From NCBI GenBank assembly GCA_900766645.1, contig CAAFWD010000120.1, positions 1 to 7,274 on the forward strand: a stretch of DNA of 7,274 bases, in the 5' to 3' direction. A program made the translations under genes and the position numbers. The notes beneath the pieces were generated by a model. That model had not been told where the DNA came from, made no database searches, and saw only the letters and a program-made list of their open reading frames with translations. Below, in pieces: positions 1 through 6,175 of this stretch (its first letter is position 1; each line of letters opens with the position of its first letter). The DNA comes from an uncultured Cetobacterium sp. Its GTDB lineage: Bacteria > Fusobacteriota > Fusobacteriia > Fusobacteriales > Fusobacteriaceae.

Positions 1-1091
1 CAGGAGTATTAATGAATAGCTCTGGAATAACAGAGAGAATATTTAGATTTGCAAAGGCGCTGTTAGGACACTATACAGGAGGAATGGGGCATGTAAATAT
101 TTTTGCTAGCTTAATATTTTCAGGAATGTCAGGATCAGCTCTAGCAGATGCAGGAGGTCTTGGACAACTGGAAATTAAGGCTATGCGTGATGAAGGTTAT
201 GATGATGATTTGTGTGGAGGATTAACAGCAGCTTCGTGTATAATAGGACCTTTAGTACCTCCAAGTATAACAATGATTATTTACGGAGTAATAGCAGATC
301 AGTCTATAGCTAGATTATTTTTAGGAGGTTTTGCTCCTGGAATAATTTTAACAGCAGCATTAATGATTATGAACTATTTTATATGTAAAAAAAGAGGATA
401 TAAAAGAGCAGAAAAAGCATCAATGAAAGAAAAATGGGATTCATTTAAAGCTTCCTTTTGGGCATTATTAACTCCATTTATTATAATAGGAGGAATATTT
501 TCAGGGTATTTTACACCAACAGAAGCAGCTGTTATTGCGACATGTTACTCTATGGGATTAGGATTCTTTGTATATAAGGAACTGACAATAGCGGGATTTG
601 TAAAAGATGTTGTTGAAACAATAAAAATTAGTGGTGTAACGGTATTAATGATAATGGGAGTTACATTCTTTGGACAAGTAATAGCAAGAGAACAGATTTC
701 TATGAAAATTGCAGAGGTATTTTTAACTTTTGGAAAATCACCATTGATGGTTTTAGTTATGATAAACCTTTTATTGATATTTTTAGGAACTTTTATAGAA
801 GCATTGGCGCTTCAAGTTTTAGTTTTACCAATGCTAATTCCAGTTATTATACAATTTGGAATAGATCCTGTTTTCTTTGGAGTATTGAGTACTTTAAACT
901 TAATGATTGGAATATTAACACCACCTATGGGAATGGCTTTATTCGTTGTATCTAGGGTGGGAGGAATACCAGTCAGCACGATAACCAAAGGAGTTTTACC
1001 ACTGCTGGTTCCAATAATTTTAACATTGATATTATTAACTATTTTCCCACAAATAGTTTTATTTATTCCAAATTTATTTTTGGGAGCCTAA
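1..1091 (+). CDS. siaM: TRAP transporter large permease subunit, sialic acid type (SiaM/DctM family), 5' truncated by window edge
   Basis: This is the C-terminal part of the large membrane subunit of a tripartite ATP-independent periplasmic (TRAP) transporter, which uses the Na+ gradient to import a substrate delivered by a periplasmic binding protein. The reading frame is open to the left edge (first full codon at 3). The ATG at 12 lies within the conserved DctM stretch GVLMNSSGITERI, so it is an internal Met and the real start is upstream. Counting from that Met, family hallmarks are SGMSGSALAD (37-46), IIGPLVPPS (77-85) and LTPPMG (302-307); the first and last resemble the two hairpin motifs that form the transport site. 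The rest is strongly hydrophobic, with many membrane segments. DctM alone is about 425 residues and fused SiaQM about 600; I cannot tell which this is. Sialic acid as substrate is inferred from nanA and nanK immediately downstream. The gene ends at TAA 1089-1091. Confidence 0.9.
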   Translation, partial: GVLMNSSGITERIFRFAKALLGHYTGGMGHVNIFASLIFSGMSGSALADAGGLGQLEIKAMRDEGYDDDLCGGLTAASCIIGPLVPPSITMIIYGVIADQSIARLFLGGFAPGIILTAALMIMNYFICKKRGYKRAEKASMKEKWDSFKASFWALLTPFIIIGGIFSGYFTPTEAAVIATCYSMGLGFFVYKELTIAGFVKDVVETIKISGVTVLMIMGVTFFGQVIAREQISMKIAEVFLTFGKSPLMVLVMINLLLIFLGTFIEALALQVLVLPMLIPVIIQFGIDPVFFGVLSTLNLMIGILTPPMGMALFVVSRVGGIPVSTITKGVLPLLVPIILTLILLTIFPQIVLFIPNLFLGA

Positions 1092-1100
1092 TATAATAAA

Positions 1101-1159
1101 AAACTTTTTTATAGCCTAGAGGATTAAAACTCCTCTAGGCCAACTTCCTAAAAAAGTTT
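1101..1159 (+). terminator. Nested inverted repeat downstream of siaM
   Basis: A perfect 10-bp stem, GCCTAGAGGA (1114-1123) with TCCTCTAGGC (1131-1140), encloses a 7-base loop. It is flanked by a second 10-bp complementary pair, AAACTTTTTT (1101-1110) and AAAAAAGTTT (1150-1159). The inner hairpin is the most GC-rich structure in this gap and starts 22 bases after the siaM stop. No T-run follows the inner stem directly on the + strand, so it is not a textbook intrinsic terminator. It may stabilise the siaM 3' end or work together with the next hairpin. Confidence 0.5.
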
Positions 1160-1164
1160 AAGAC

Positions 1165-1188
1165 TACGACAAAGTCGTATTTTATTTT
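1165..1188 (+). terminator. Probable intrinsic terminator between siaM and nanA
   Basis: A 6-bp stem, TACGAC (1165-1170) with GTCGTA (1174-1179), has an AAA loop and is followed at once by TTTTATTTT (1180-1188). This is the usual form of a rho-independent terminator, though the stem is short and termination may be partial. If it works, it would lower nanA-nanK transcription relative to the transporter, or make those genes depend on their own promoter. Confidence 0.55.
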
Positions 1189-1193
1189 CAAAA

Positions 1194-1215
1194 TTAGTGT
1201 TCGCGAGAACAATAA
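1194..1215 (+). promoter_or_regulatory. Dyad-symmetric element upstream of nanA (candidate operator or leader hairpin)
   Basis: TTAGTGTTC (1194-1202) and GAACAATAA (1207-1215) are complementary at 8 of 9 positions around a GCGA centre; the inner 5 bp, TGTTC/GAACA, is perfect. The element ends 27 bases before the nanA start. A TATAAA at 1219-1224 could be a -10 box, but I see no good -35, so a promoter is only weakly supported. The dyad could be the binding site of a local sugar regulator, or an RNA hairpin with a GNRA-like GCGA loop. Which of these applies cannot be decided from one copy. Confidence 0.35.
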
Positions 1216-1242
1216 AAATATAAAAATTAACATGGAGGAAAG

Positions 1243-2112
1243 ATGAAAGGATTATATTCAGCATTATTAATATCATTTGATGAAAATGGAAATTTAGATG
1301 AAAAGGGGACAAGAGAAATTGTAAGATATAATATAGATGTTATGAAGATGGACGGTCTTTATGTAGGTGGAAGTACTGGTGAAAACTTTATGATTTCAAC
1401 AGATATGAAAAAAAGAATATTTGAAATTGTAAAGGATGAAGCAAAAAATGATATTAAATTGATTGCACAAGTTGGTTCTATAAATTTATTTGAAGCAGTA
1501 GAATTAGGAAAATATGCAACAGATTTAGGATATGATTCTCTTTCTGCAGTAACACCATTCTATTATAAATTTGATTTTGAAGAGATAAAAAATTATTACA
1601 TGACAATAGTAAATGAAACAAATAATAATATGATTATATATTCTATTCCATTTTTAACAGGAGTAAATATGAATGTTGAGCAATTTGGCGAGTTGCTATG
1701 TCATGATAAAATAATAGGAATTAAGTTTACTGCAGGAGATTTTTATCTTTTAGAAAGAGTAAGAAAGGCATTCCCTAATAAACTTATTTATGCTGGTTTT
1801 GATGAGATGCTACTTCCAGCGGTTTCATTAGGTGTAGATGGAGCAATAGGAAGTACATATAATGTTACAGGTGAAATTGCAAAAGAGGTATTTAATGCAG
1901 TAAATTCTGGTGATTTAGAGTTAGCGAGAGAAAAGCAGACATATTTAAATGATATAATAGAAGCAATATTAAAAAATGGTTTATATCAAACAATAAAGGA
2001 AATTTTAAAATTAAAAGGAGTTAATGCAAAGGGATACTGTAGAGCTCCAATGAAAAGATTAAGTGAAGAAAGAATAGAAGCAGCAAAAGAGATAGGAAGA
2101 AATTTTTTATAG
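1243..2112 (+). CDS. nanA: N-acetylneuraminate lyase (NanA)
   Basis: This cytoplasmic class I aldolase splits N-acetylneuraminate into N-acetylmannosamine and pyruvate, the first step of sialic acid breakdown. At 289 residues it has the usual length of the dihydrodipicolinate synthase/NAL family and a full TIM-barrel layout. Visible active-site features are GLYVGGSTGE (38-47) with the Ser-Thr pair that holds the pyruvate carboxylate, the catalytic Tyr133 in IIYSIP, and the Schiff-base Lys161 in GIKFTAGD. AGFDE (184-188) and Ser204 in GAIGS match sugar-binding positions known from E. coli NanA. The Thr-Ala-Gly-Asp after the lysine and the GFDE motif favour sialic acid lyase over dihydrodipicolinate synthase. 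The start at 1243 is supported by GGAGGAA at 1234-1240. The stop at 2110-2112 lies 10 bases before nanK, so the two genes are surely co-transcribed. Confidence 0.95.
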   Translation: MKGLYSALLISFDENGNLDEKGTREIVRYNIDVMKMDGLYVGGSTGENFMISTDMKKRIFEIVKDEAKNDIKLIAQVGSINLFEAVELGKYATDLGYDSLSAVTPFYYKFDFEEIKNYYMTIVNETNNNMIIYSIPFLTGVNMNVEQFGELLCHDKIIGIKFTAGDFYLLERVRKAFPNKLIYAGFDEMLLPAVSLGVDGAIGSTYNVTGEIAKEVFNAVNSGDLELAREKQTYLNDIIEAILKNGLYQTIKEILKLKGVNAKGYCRAPMKRLSEERIEAAKEIGRNFL

Positions 2113-2122
2113 GAGTTAAATT

Positions 2123-3022
2123 ATGAAAATAGTTGCCATAGATATTGGAGGGACAGCAATAAAATATGGCTTAGTAGATGGGGAAGGAGGAGTTAAAGAC
2201 TCCTCTTCTTTATTAACTGAAGCTAGTAAAGGAGTGGATCAGCTTCTTGAGAAAATATATTTTATTGTAGAAAAATTTCAGAAGATAGATGGAATAGCAG
2301 TTTCTGCCACAGGACAGATAGATGGAAAAATTGGAAAGGTTGTAGGGGGGACAGATCTTATTCCTGGATGGATTGGGACAAACTTAGTTGATATCTTAGA
2401 AAGGAAATATAATGTCCCAGCAGTTTTAGAAAATGATGTAAATTGTGCAGCTTTAGGAGAGATGTGGAAAGGTGCAGCACGAGAAAAAGATAATTTTTTA
2501 TGTTTAACTATTGGGACTGGAATAGGTGGAGGAATAGTTTTAAATAAAGAACTTTTAAGAGGGGAAGGAAGCGTAGCAGCAGAGTTTGGACATATTCAAA
2601 TTGAAAGAGATGGAGATGAATGTGGTTGTGGGAAAAAAGGATGCTATCAAAATTATGCTTCAACAACTGCACTGCTAAAGATGGCAGAAAAAGAATTTGG
2701 AAGAAAAATAAACGGGAAAGAATTGTTTGATTATTTTTATTTAGATGACAAAAAGGCAAAAAAAATAATTTATAGATGGGTGGACTATTTAACAGATGGG
2801 TTAGCTACATTAATTTATATTTTTAATCCGACATTAATTGTAATAGGTGGAGGAGTTTCGAGTCAAGGGGAGTCTTTAAATAGAATAATAAGTACATTTT
2901 TAGAAAAAAAGGTTATGAAGAATTATTTAGATATTCTGAATATAAAAATGGCAGAAAGAGGTAATGATGCGGGAATGATAGGGGCTTCTTATCTGTTAAT
3001 AGAAAAAATAAAAAGAAAGTGA
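2123..3022 (+). CDS. nanK: N-acetylmannosamine kinase, ROK family (NanK)
   Basis: This enzyme probably phosphorylates ManNAc released by NanA to ManNAc-6-phosphate using ATP. At 299 residues it is typical of single-domain ROK sugar kinases; there is no N-terminal helix-turn-helix, so it is not a ROK repressor. Visible motifs are the phosphate-binding DIGGT (7-11), ENDVN (103-107) with catalytic Asp105, GTGIGGG (131-137), and EFGH (154-157) with sugar-binding Glu154 and His157. The ROK zinc site is complete: His157, Cys167, Cys169 and Cys174. The residue after GCY is Gln176, where most ROK sugar kinases have Glu. The Shine-Dalgarno AGGAG (2111-2115) overlaps the nanA stop, and the start is ATG 2123. 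No clear terminator follows the stop at 3020-3022. ManNAc specificity is inferred from nanA next door; from sequence alone it could be glucokinase-like or act on another hexose. Confidence 0.9.
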   Translation: MKIVAIDIGGTAIKYGLVDGEGGVKDSSSLLTEASKGVDQLLEKIYFIVEKFQKIDGIAVSATGQIDGKIGKVVGGTDLIPGWIGTNLVDILERKYNVPAVLENDVNCAALGEMWKGAAREKDNFLCLTIGTGIGGGIVLNKELLRGEGSVAAEFGHIQIERDGDECGCGKKGCYQNYASTTALLKMAEKEFGRKINGKELFDYFYLDDKKAKKIIYRWVDYLTDGLATLIYIFNPTLIVIGGGVSSQGESLNRIISTFLEKKVMKNYLDILNIKMAERGNDAGMIGASYLLIEKIKRK

Positions 3023-3034
3023 TCTTAAAAGTTA

Positions 3035-3063
3035 TTGACAAAAGTTTTTTTTCATTTTACAAT
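3035..3063 (+). promoter_or_regulatory. Sigma-70-type promoter for the glycine riboswitch/symporter unit
   Basis: A perfect -35 box TTGACA (3035-3040) and a -10 box TACAAT (3058-3063; one mismatch to TATAAT) are separated by the ideal 17 bases. Transcription should start near 3070, about 25 bases before the first conserved riboswitch base. It lies just after the nanK stop, which makes the symporter an independent unit. Confidence 0.85.
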
Positions 3064-3093
3064 AATTATTATTTTAAAATTGAATAGAAAATC

Positions 3094-3259
3094 GGATGAA
3101 GGTATAGGGAGAGTGTCATAATTGATTGACCACCGAAGAAGTAAATCTTTCAGGTAAAAGGACCTATACTGGACGAGCCTCTGGAGAGACTCTATGAGCA
3201 CCGAAGGAGCAAACCCAAAATGATATTTTGGACTAAACTCTCAGGTAAAAGGACAGAGG
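3094..3259 (+). promoter_or_regulatory. Tandem glycine riboswitch (two aptamers)
   Basis: Two glycine aptamers lie in series. Aptamer 1 has P1 formed by GTATAGG (3102-3108) with CCTATAC (3163-3169), and carries GGGAGAG, ACCGAAGAAG and TTTCAGGTAAAAGGAC. Aptamer 2 has P1 formed by CCTCTG (3178-3183) with CAGAGG (3254-3259), and carries GGAGAG, CACCGAAGGAGCAAA and CTCTCAGGTAAAAGGAC. Its variable stem is CCAAAAT (3215-3221) with ATTTTGG (3225-3231). The short linker at 3170-3177 and the leader GGATGAAGG at 3094-3102 are placed where known tandem switches form a kink-turn. The family binds glycine. A terminator and a glycine/alanine symporter gene follow, so the likely effect is shut-off of uptake when glycine is plentiful. 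The OFF direction is inferred. Confidence 0.93.
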
Positions 3260-3322
3260 AATTATGCAGTAACTTTTTTTTTATTATTTTAATTTTTTGT
3301 GTATAATTCTTTTTTTATTTCC

Positions 3323-3353
3323 AGAAGGTATTTTTTAAATACCTTCTTTTTTT
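3323..3353 (+). terminator. Intrinsic terminator serving as glycine riboswitch expression platform
   Basis: A perfect 11-bp stem, AGAAGGTATTT (3323-3333) with AAATACCTTCT (3337-3347), has a TTT loop and is followed by six T (3348-3353). It lies 63 bases after aptamer 2 and 47 bases before the symporter start codon. Transcription must therefore read through it for the gene to be expressed. GAAGGTAT in the 5' arm also occurs at 3098-3105 in the aptamer 1 leader/P1. Confidence 0.88.
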
Positions 3354-3400
3354 ATTCAATTTTATATATACAAAAATAAGGAAAAAAGAGGAGGATTACA

Positions 3401-4744
3401 ATGCATCATATTGTAGCAACAGTGAATAGTTTTTTATGGGGGAATTTTTTAATAGTTTTATTAATGGGAACAGGATTATATTTTACTTTAAAGTTAAATT
3501 TTATTCAGATCAGAAAGTTTAAAGAGGGAATAAAACATGTAACTGGAGGAATAAATCTTAACGGAAAAGCGGCAGATGAAAATGGGATGTCATCATTCCA
3601 AGCTTTAGCAACAGCAGTAGCTGCACAAGTTGGGACAGGAAATCTAGCTGGAGCAGCAACAGCTTTAGTTTCAGGAGGACCAGGAGCAATTTTTTGGATG
3701 TGGGTAAGTGCATTTTTTGGAATGGCAACAGTTTATGTAGAAGCAATATTAGGTCAAGTATTTAAGCAAAGAGTTAATGGTCAAATTACAGGAGGACCAG
3801 CATATTATATTCAACATGCTTTAAAAAATAAAAAAGTATCAAAAGTATTAGCTTATTTCTTTGCATTTGCATGTATAACAGCTTTAGGATTAATGGGAAA
3901 TGCTGTTCAAGCAAACTCAATATCAGCAGCCTTTGATAAGGCGTTTAATGTGCCACCAGCAATGGTGGGAGTAGTAGTATCTTTGCTATCAGGATTTGTA
4001 TTCTTTGGTGGAGTTAAAAGAATAGCAGCAGTAACAGAAAAGGTAGTTCCTGTAATGGCAGGACTTTATATAGTAGCTTGTTTTATTATTATTGTTATAA
4101 ATTATAATGAAATAATTCCAGCGTTTTCATCTATATTTAAAGCAGCATTTACAGGACAGGCAGCAATAGGTGGAGTAGCAGGAATAACTGTAAAAGAATC
4201 TATAAGATATGGAGTTGCAAGAGGATTATTTTCAAATGAAGCAGGAATGGGATCAACACCTCATGCTCATGCAATAGCAAAAGTTTCACATCCAGGAGAG
4301 CAGGGAATTGTTGCAATAATAACAGTATTTATAGATACATTTATTGTTTTAACAGGAACAGCTTTAGTTATACTTACTTCAAAAGTGCCATTTAGTATTG
4401 GATCAGGAATAGTTTTAACACAAGGAGCATTTTCAGCTTCATTAGGATCAATTGGAGATATATTCATTGCAGTATGTTTATTTTTCTTTGCTTTTTCTAC
4501 AATAGTTGGATGGTATTTCTTTGGAGAGGCAAATGTAAGATTTATATTTAAAAGTAAAAAATCAATTAATGTGTATAGAGCAATGGTAATGATCATGATA
4601 GTAGTAGGATCTATGATGAAAGTAGATTTAGTTTGGGAAATGGCAGATATGTTTAATGGAATGATGGTATTACCAAATTTAATAGCATTATTAGCATTAG
4701 GTAAATTTGCAAGAAGTGCAATGAAAGAATACGATAAGTTATAA
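3401..4744 (+). CDS. Sodium:alanine/glycine symporter, AGCS family
   Basis: This is an inner-membrane secondary transporter that takes up alanine and/or glycine with Na+ (AlsT/AgcS/DagA-like). At 447 residues it has normal family length and is hydrophobic throughout with many membrane helices. Family hallmarks are GTGNLAGAATAL (78-89), the signature GGPGAIFWMW (92-101), GGPAYYI (131-137) and NEAGMGSTPHAHA starting at residue 279. The start ATG 3401 has AGGAGG at 3389-3394 with six bases of spacing. The gene sits alone behind a glycine riboswitch and terminator, which favours glycine as a physiological substrate, although the family often takes alanine too. No convincing terminator follows before the next promoter. 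Family assignment is firm; exact substrate preference is inferred. Confidence 0.94.
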   Translation: MHHIVATVNSFLWGNFLIVLLMGTGLYFTLKLNFIQIRKFKEGIKHVTGGINLNGKAADENGMSSFQALATAVAAQVGTGNLAGAATALVSGGPGAIFWMWVSAFFGMATVYVEAILGQVFKQRVNGQITGGPAYYIQHALKNKKVSKVLAYFFAFACITALGLMGNAVQANSISAAFDKAFNVPPAMVGVVVSLLSGFVFFGGVKRIAAVTEKVVPVMAGLYIVACFIIIVINYNEIIPAFSSIFKAAFTGQAAIGGVAGITVKESIRYGVARGLFSNEAGMGSTPHAHAIAKVSHPGEQGIVAIITVFIDTFIVLTGTALVILTSKVPFSIGSGIVLTQGAFSASLGSIGDIFIAVCLFFFAFSTIVGWYFFGEANVRFIFKSKKSINVYRAMVMIMIVVGSMMKVDLVWEMADMFNGMMVLPNLIALLALGKFARSAMKEYDKL

Positions 4745-4755
4745 AAATAAATAAA

Positions 4756-4785
4756 TTGAATTGTTTGTACAATGTATGATATACT
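4756..4785 (+). promoter_or_regulatory. Promoter for the c-di-AMP riboswitch/Opu unit
   Basis: A -10 box TATACT (4780-4785) preceded by TGA gives an extended -10 (TGnTATACT). A moderate -35 box TTGAAT (4756-4761) lies 18 bases upstream. Transcription should start near 4792, just before the first riboswitch stem at 4804, which supports the assignment. It lies only 12 bases after the symporter stop. Confidence 0.7.
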
Positions 4786-4802
4786 TTATTGATGAATAAT
4801 AG

Positions 4803-4912
4803 TCGCTGAGTTTGTTTTACAAAGCGGGGGACCCAATTTGGGGGCGAATTTCTTTAATAAAGAATAGGATAACTCTTTCCATCCGAGCCCGTCAGCTAAC
4901 CTCGTAAGCGTA
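4803..4912 (+). promoter_or_regulatory. c-di-AMP riboswitch (ydaO/yuaA type)
   Basis: The highly conserved cores of this riboswitch class are present: GCGGGGGACCC (4824-4834) followed by TTTGGGGGCGAAT (4837-4849), then ATCCGAGCCCG (4881-4891), TCAGCTAACCTCGTAAGCG (4892-4910). The closing stem is CGCT (4804-4807) with AGCG (4907-4910). The variable central arm lies around 4850-4880. This class binds cyclic di-AMP and usually lowers expression of osmolyte, potassium or cell-wall genes when the messenger is abundant. The terminator and compatible-solute transporter downstream fit that role well. Confidence 0.93.
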
Positions 4913-4949
4913 GAAAGAGAGTCATGTTTTTTTTGTTACAATTTTTTTG

Positions 4950-4980
4950 GAACACCGACTCAAAGGTGTTCTTTTTTTTT
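4950..4980 (+). terminator. Intrinsic terminator serving as c-di-AMP riboswitch expression platform
   Basis: A 7-bp stem, GAACACC (4950-4956) with GGTGTTC (4965-4971), has an 8-base loop and is followed by nine T (4972-4980). It stands between the aptamer and the start of the ATPase gene, 28 bases before that start. Loop bases GACTC (4957-4961) can pair with GAGTC (4919-4923) just after the aptamer, a possible but short antiterminator. Confidence 0.87.
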
Positions 4981-5008
4981 AAAACTACATAATTTAGGAG
5001 GTAATACA

Positions 5009-6175
5009 GTGATAGAATTTATTAACGTATCAAAGTCCTATGATAAAAAGAATTTTGTATTAAAAAACATTGATTTTACTGTTAAAACAGGTCAATTTAT
5101 AGTTTTAATTGGGGAATCAGGGTGTGGAAAAACTACAACAATGAAATTAGTAAACCGTTTAATAGATCCAAGTGAAGGATATGTAAAAATAGACGGAGAG
5201 GACATTAGTAAGATAGATCCAATAACTTTAAGAAGAAGAATAGGATATGTGATTCAAAAAGAGGGCCTTATGCCTCATATGACTATAGGAGAAAACATAG
5301 AGTTAATTCCAAAGTTATTGAAATGGACTGAAGAAAGAAGAAGTGAAAGAGCGAGGGAACTTTTATCTCTTTTAAATTTAGATCCAGATATTTATTATGA
5401 AAAATATCCACATGAGTTATCAGGAGGGCAAAGACAAAGGGTAGGTATAGCTAGAGCATTAGCAGTAAATCCAGATATAATATTAATGGATGAACCTTTT
5501 TCAGCATTAGATCCGATAACCAGAGAAAATATTCAAGATGAGATATTAAAACTACAAAAAGAACTAGGAAAGACAATTATATTTGTAACACATGACATGG
5601 ACGAAGCTGTAAAACTTGGAGAAAAAATAGCATTTTTAAAAGATGGAGAGATTATACAGTTTGATACTCCAGACGAGATTCTTAAGAATCCGGCGACAGA
5701 TTATATAGAAAAATTCATCGGAAAAGACAGAATGTGGAAGACGCCATCTAAGTTATTGGTATCAGATATTATGTCAAAAAGCTATACGACAATAGAGGGA
5801 AGAGCAAATTTATCGAGAGCGTTAGCATTGTTTAAAAGCCACGATACTGAATTTTTAATAGTGACACAACAGGAGAATGGGCATAATTCAGAACCAATTG
5901 GGTTATTATTTAGAAAAAATATAATTGAAGGATTTGAAAGTGGAAAGCAAAGAGTAAGGGATATAATGGATTTAGATTTTCAAACTCTTAATGAGGATAA
6001 TAATTTGCTAGATGTTATAGATAAAATGGCAATGTTGAAAGCTAGAGTAATTCCAATAGTAAATGAAAATAATAGATTAGTAGGAGTTATTACAAATGGA
6101 GGATTAGTGGAAGTGATAAATAGTATTGCCCCTAACAAACTTTCTATAAATAAGGAGGTAGAGTTAGTTGGTTAA
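5009..6175 (+). CDS. opuCA: Glycine betaine/carnitine/choline-type ABC transporter ATP-binding protein with CBS domains (OpuCA family)
   Basis: This is the cytoplasmic ATPase that powers an Opu/ProU-type importer of quaternary-amine osmoprotectants. The nucleotide-binding domain (about 1-240) has Walker A GESGCGKTT (35-43), Q-loop Gln83, signature LSGGQ (137-141), Walker B IILMDE (157-162), D-loop SALD (165-168) and switch His195. Two CBS domains follow (about 250-310 and 317-372), as in OpuCA. Its 388 residues match the usual ~380. The GTG start at 5009 is supported by AGGAGG at 4996-5001 with seven bases of spacing. Its stop overlaps the start of the permease/binding-protein gene by eight bases, so the two are translated together. 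The c-di-AMP riboswitch upstream controls the unit; CBS domains of OpuCA in Listeria are known to bind c-di-AMP. The substrate is inferred from family and regulation; related systems import choline, carnitine or ergothioneine. Confidence 0.92.
   Translation: MIEFINVSKSYDKKNFVLKNIDFTVKTGQFIVLIGESGCGKTTTMKLVNRLIDPSEGYVKIDGEDISKIDPITLRRRIGYVIQKEGLMPHMTIGENIELIPKLLKWTEERRSERARELLSLLNLDPDIYYEKYPHELSGGQRQRVGIARALAVNPDIILMDEPFSALDPITRENIQDEILKLQKELGKTIIFVTHDMDEAVKLGEKIAFLKDGEIIQFDTPDEILKNPATDYIEKFIGKDRMWKTPSKLLVSDIMSKSYTTIEGRANLSRALALFKSHDTEFLIVTQQENGHNSEPIGLLFRKNIIEGFESGKQRVRDIMDLDFQTLNEDNNLLDVIDKMAMLKARVIPIVNENNRLVGVITNGGLVEVINSIAPNKLSINKEVELVG
6152..6158 (+). promoter_or_regulatory. Ribosome binding site that fixes a TTG start
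   Basis: AAGGAGG lies inside the end of the ATPase gene, nine bases before TTG 6168. No ATG or GTG in the next frame lies at a workable distance. The first in-frame ATG (6249) would cut into the first membrane helix. This site therefore decides the start of the downstream gene. Confidence 0.8.

Noticed and set aside
12..14. ATG with an upstream AGGAG as the start of the TRAP permease
   Set aside because: The frame is open to the left edge and the residues on both sides form a conserved internal DctM motif (GVLMNSSGITERI), so this is an internal Met.
2508..2759. 83-codon reading frame on the - strand
   Set aside because: It lies wholly inside nanK, encodes low-complexity Leu/Phe-rich sequence and has no sensible ribosome binding site or homology-like motif.
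3272..3281. T-run after glycine aptamer 2 as a terminator
   Set aside because: I found no stable hairpin just before it; the real terminator is the 11-bp stem at 3323-3353.
3558..3746. 62-codon reading frame on the - strand
   Set aside because: It is a leucine-rich shadow of the conserved GTGNLAGAATAL region of the symporter.
4267..4596. 109-codon reading frame on the - strand
   Set aside because: It is antisense to the conserved symporter gene, with no recognisable domain and no promoter seen.
4760..4773. ATTGT/ACAAT inverted repeat after the symporter as its terminator
   Set aside because: The 5-bp AT-rich stem has no T-run after it and overlaps the promoter spacer.
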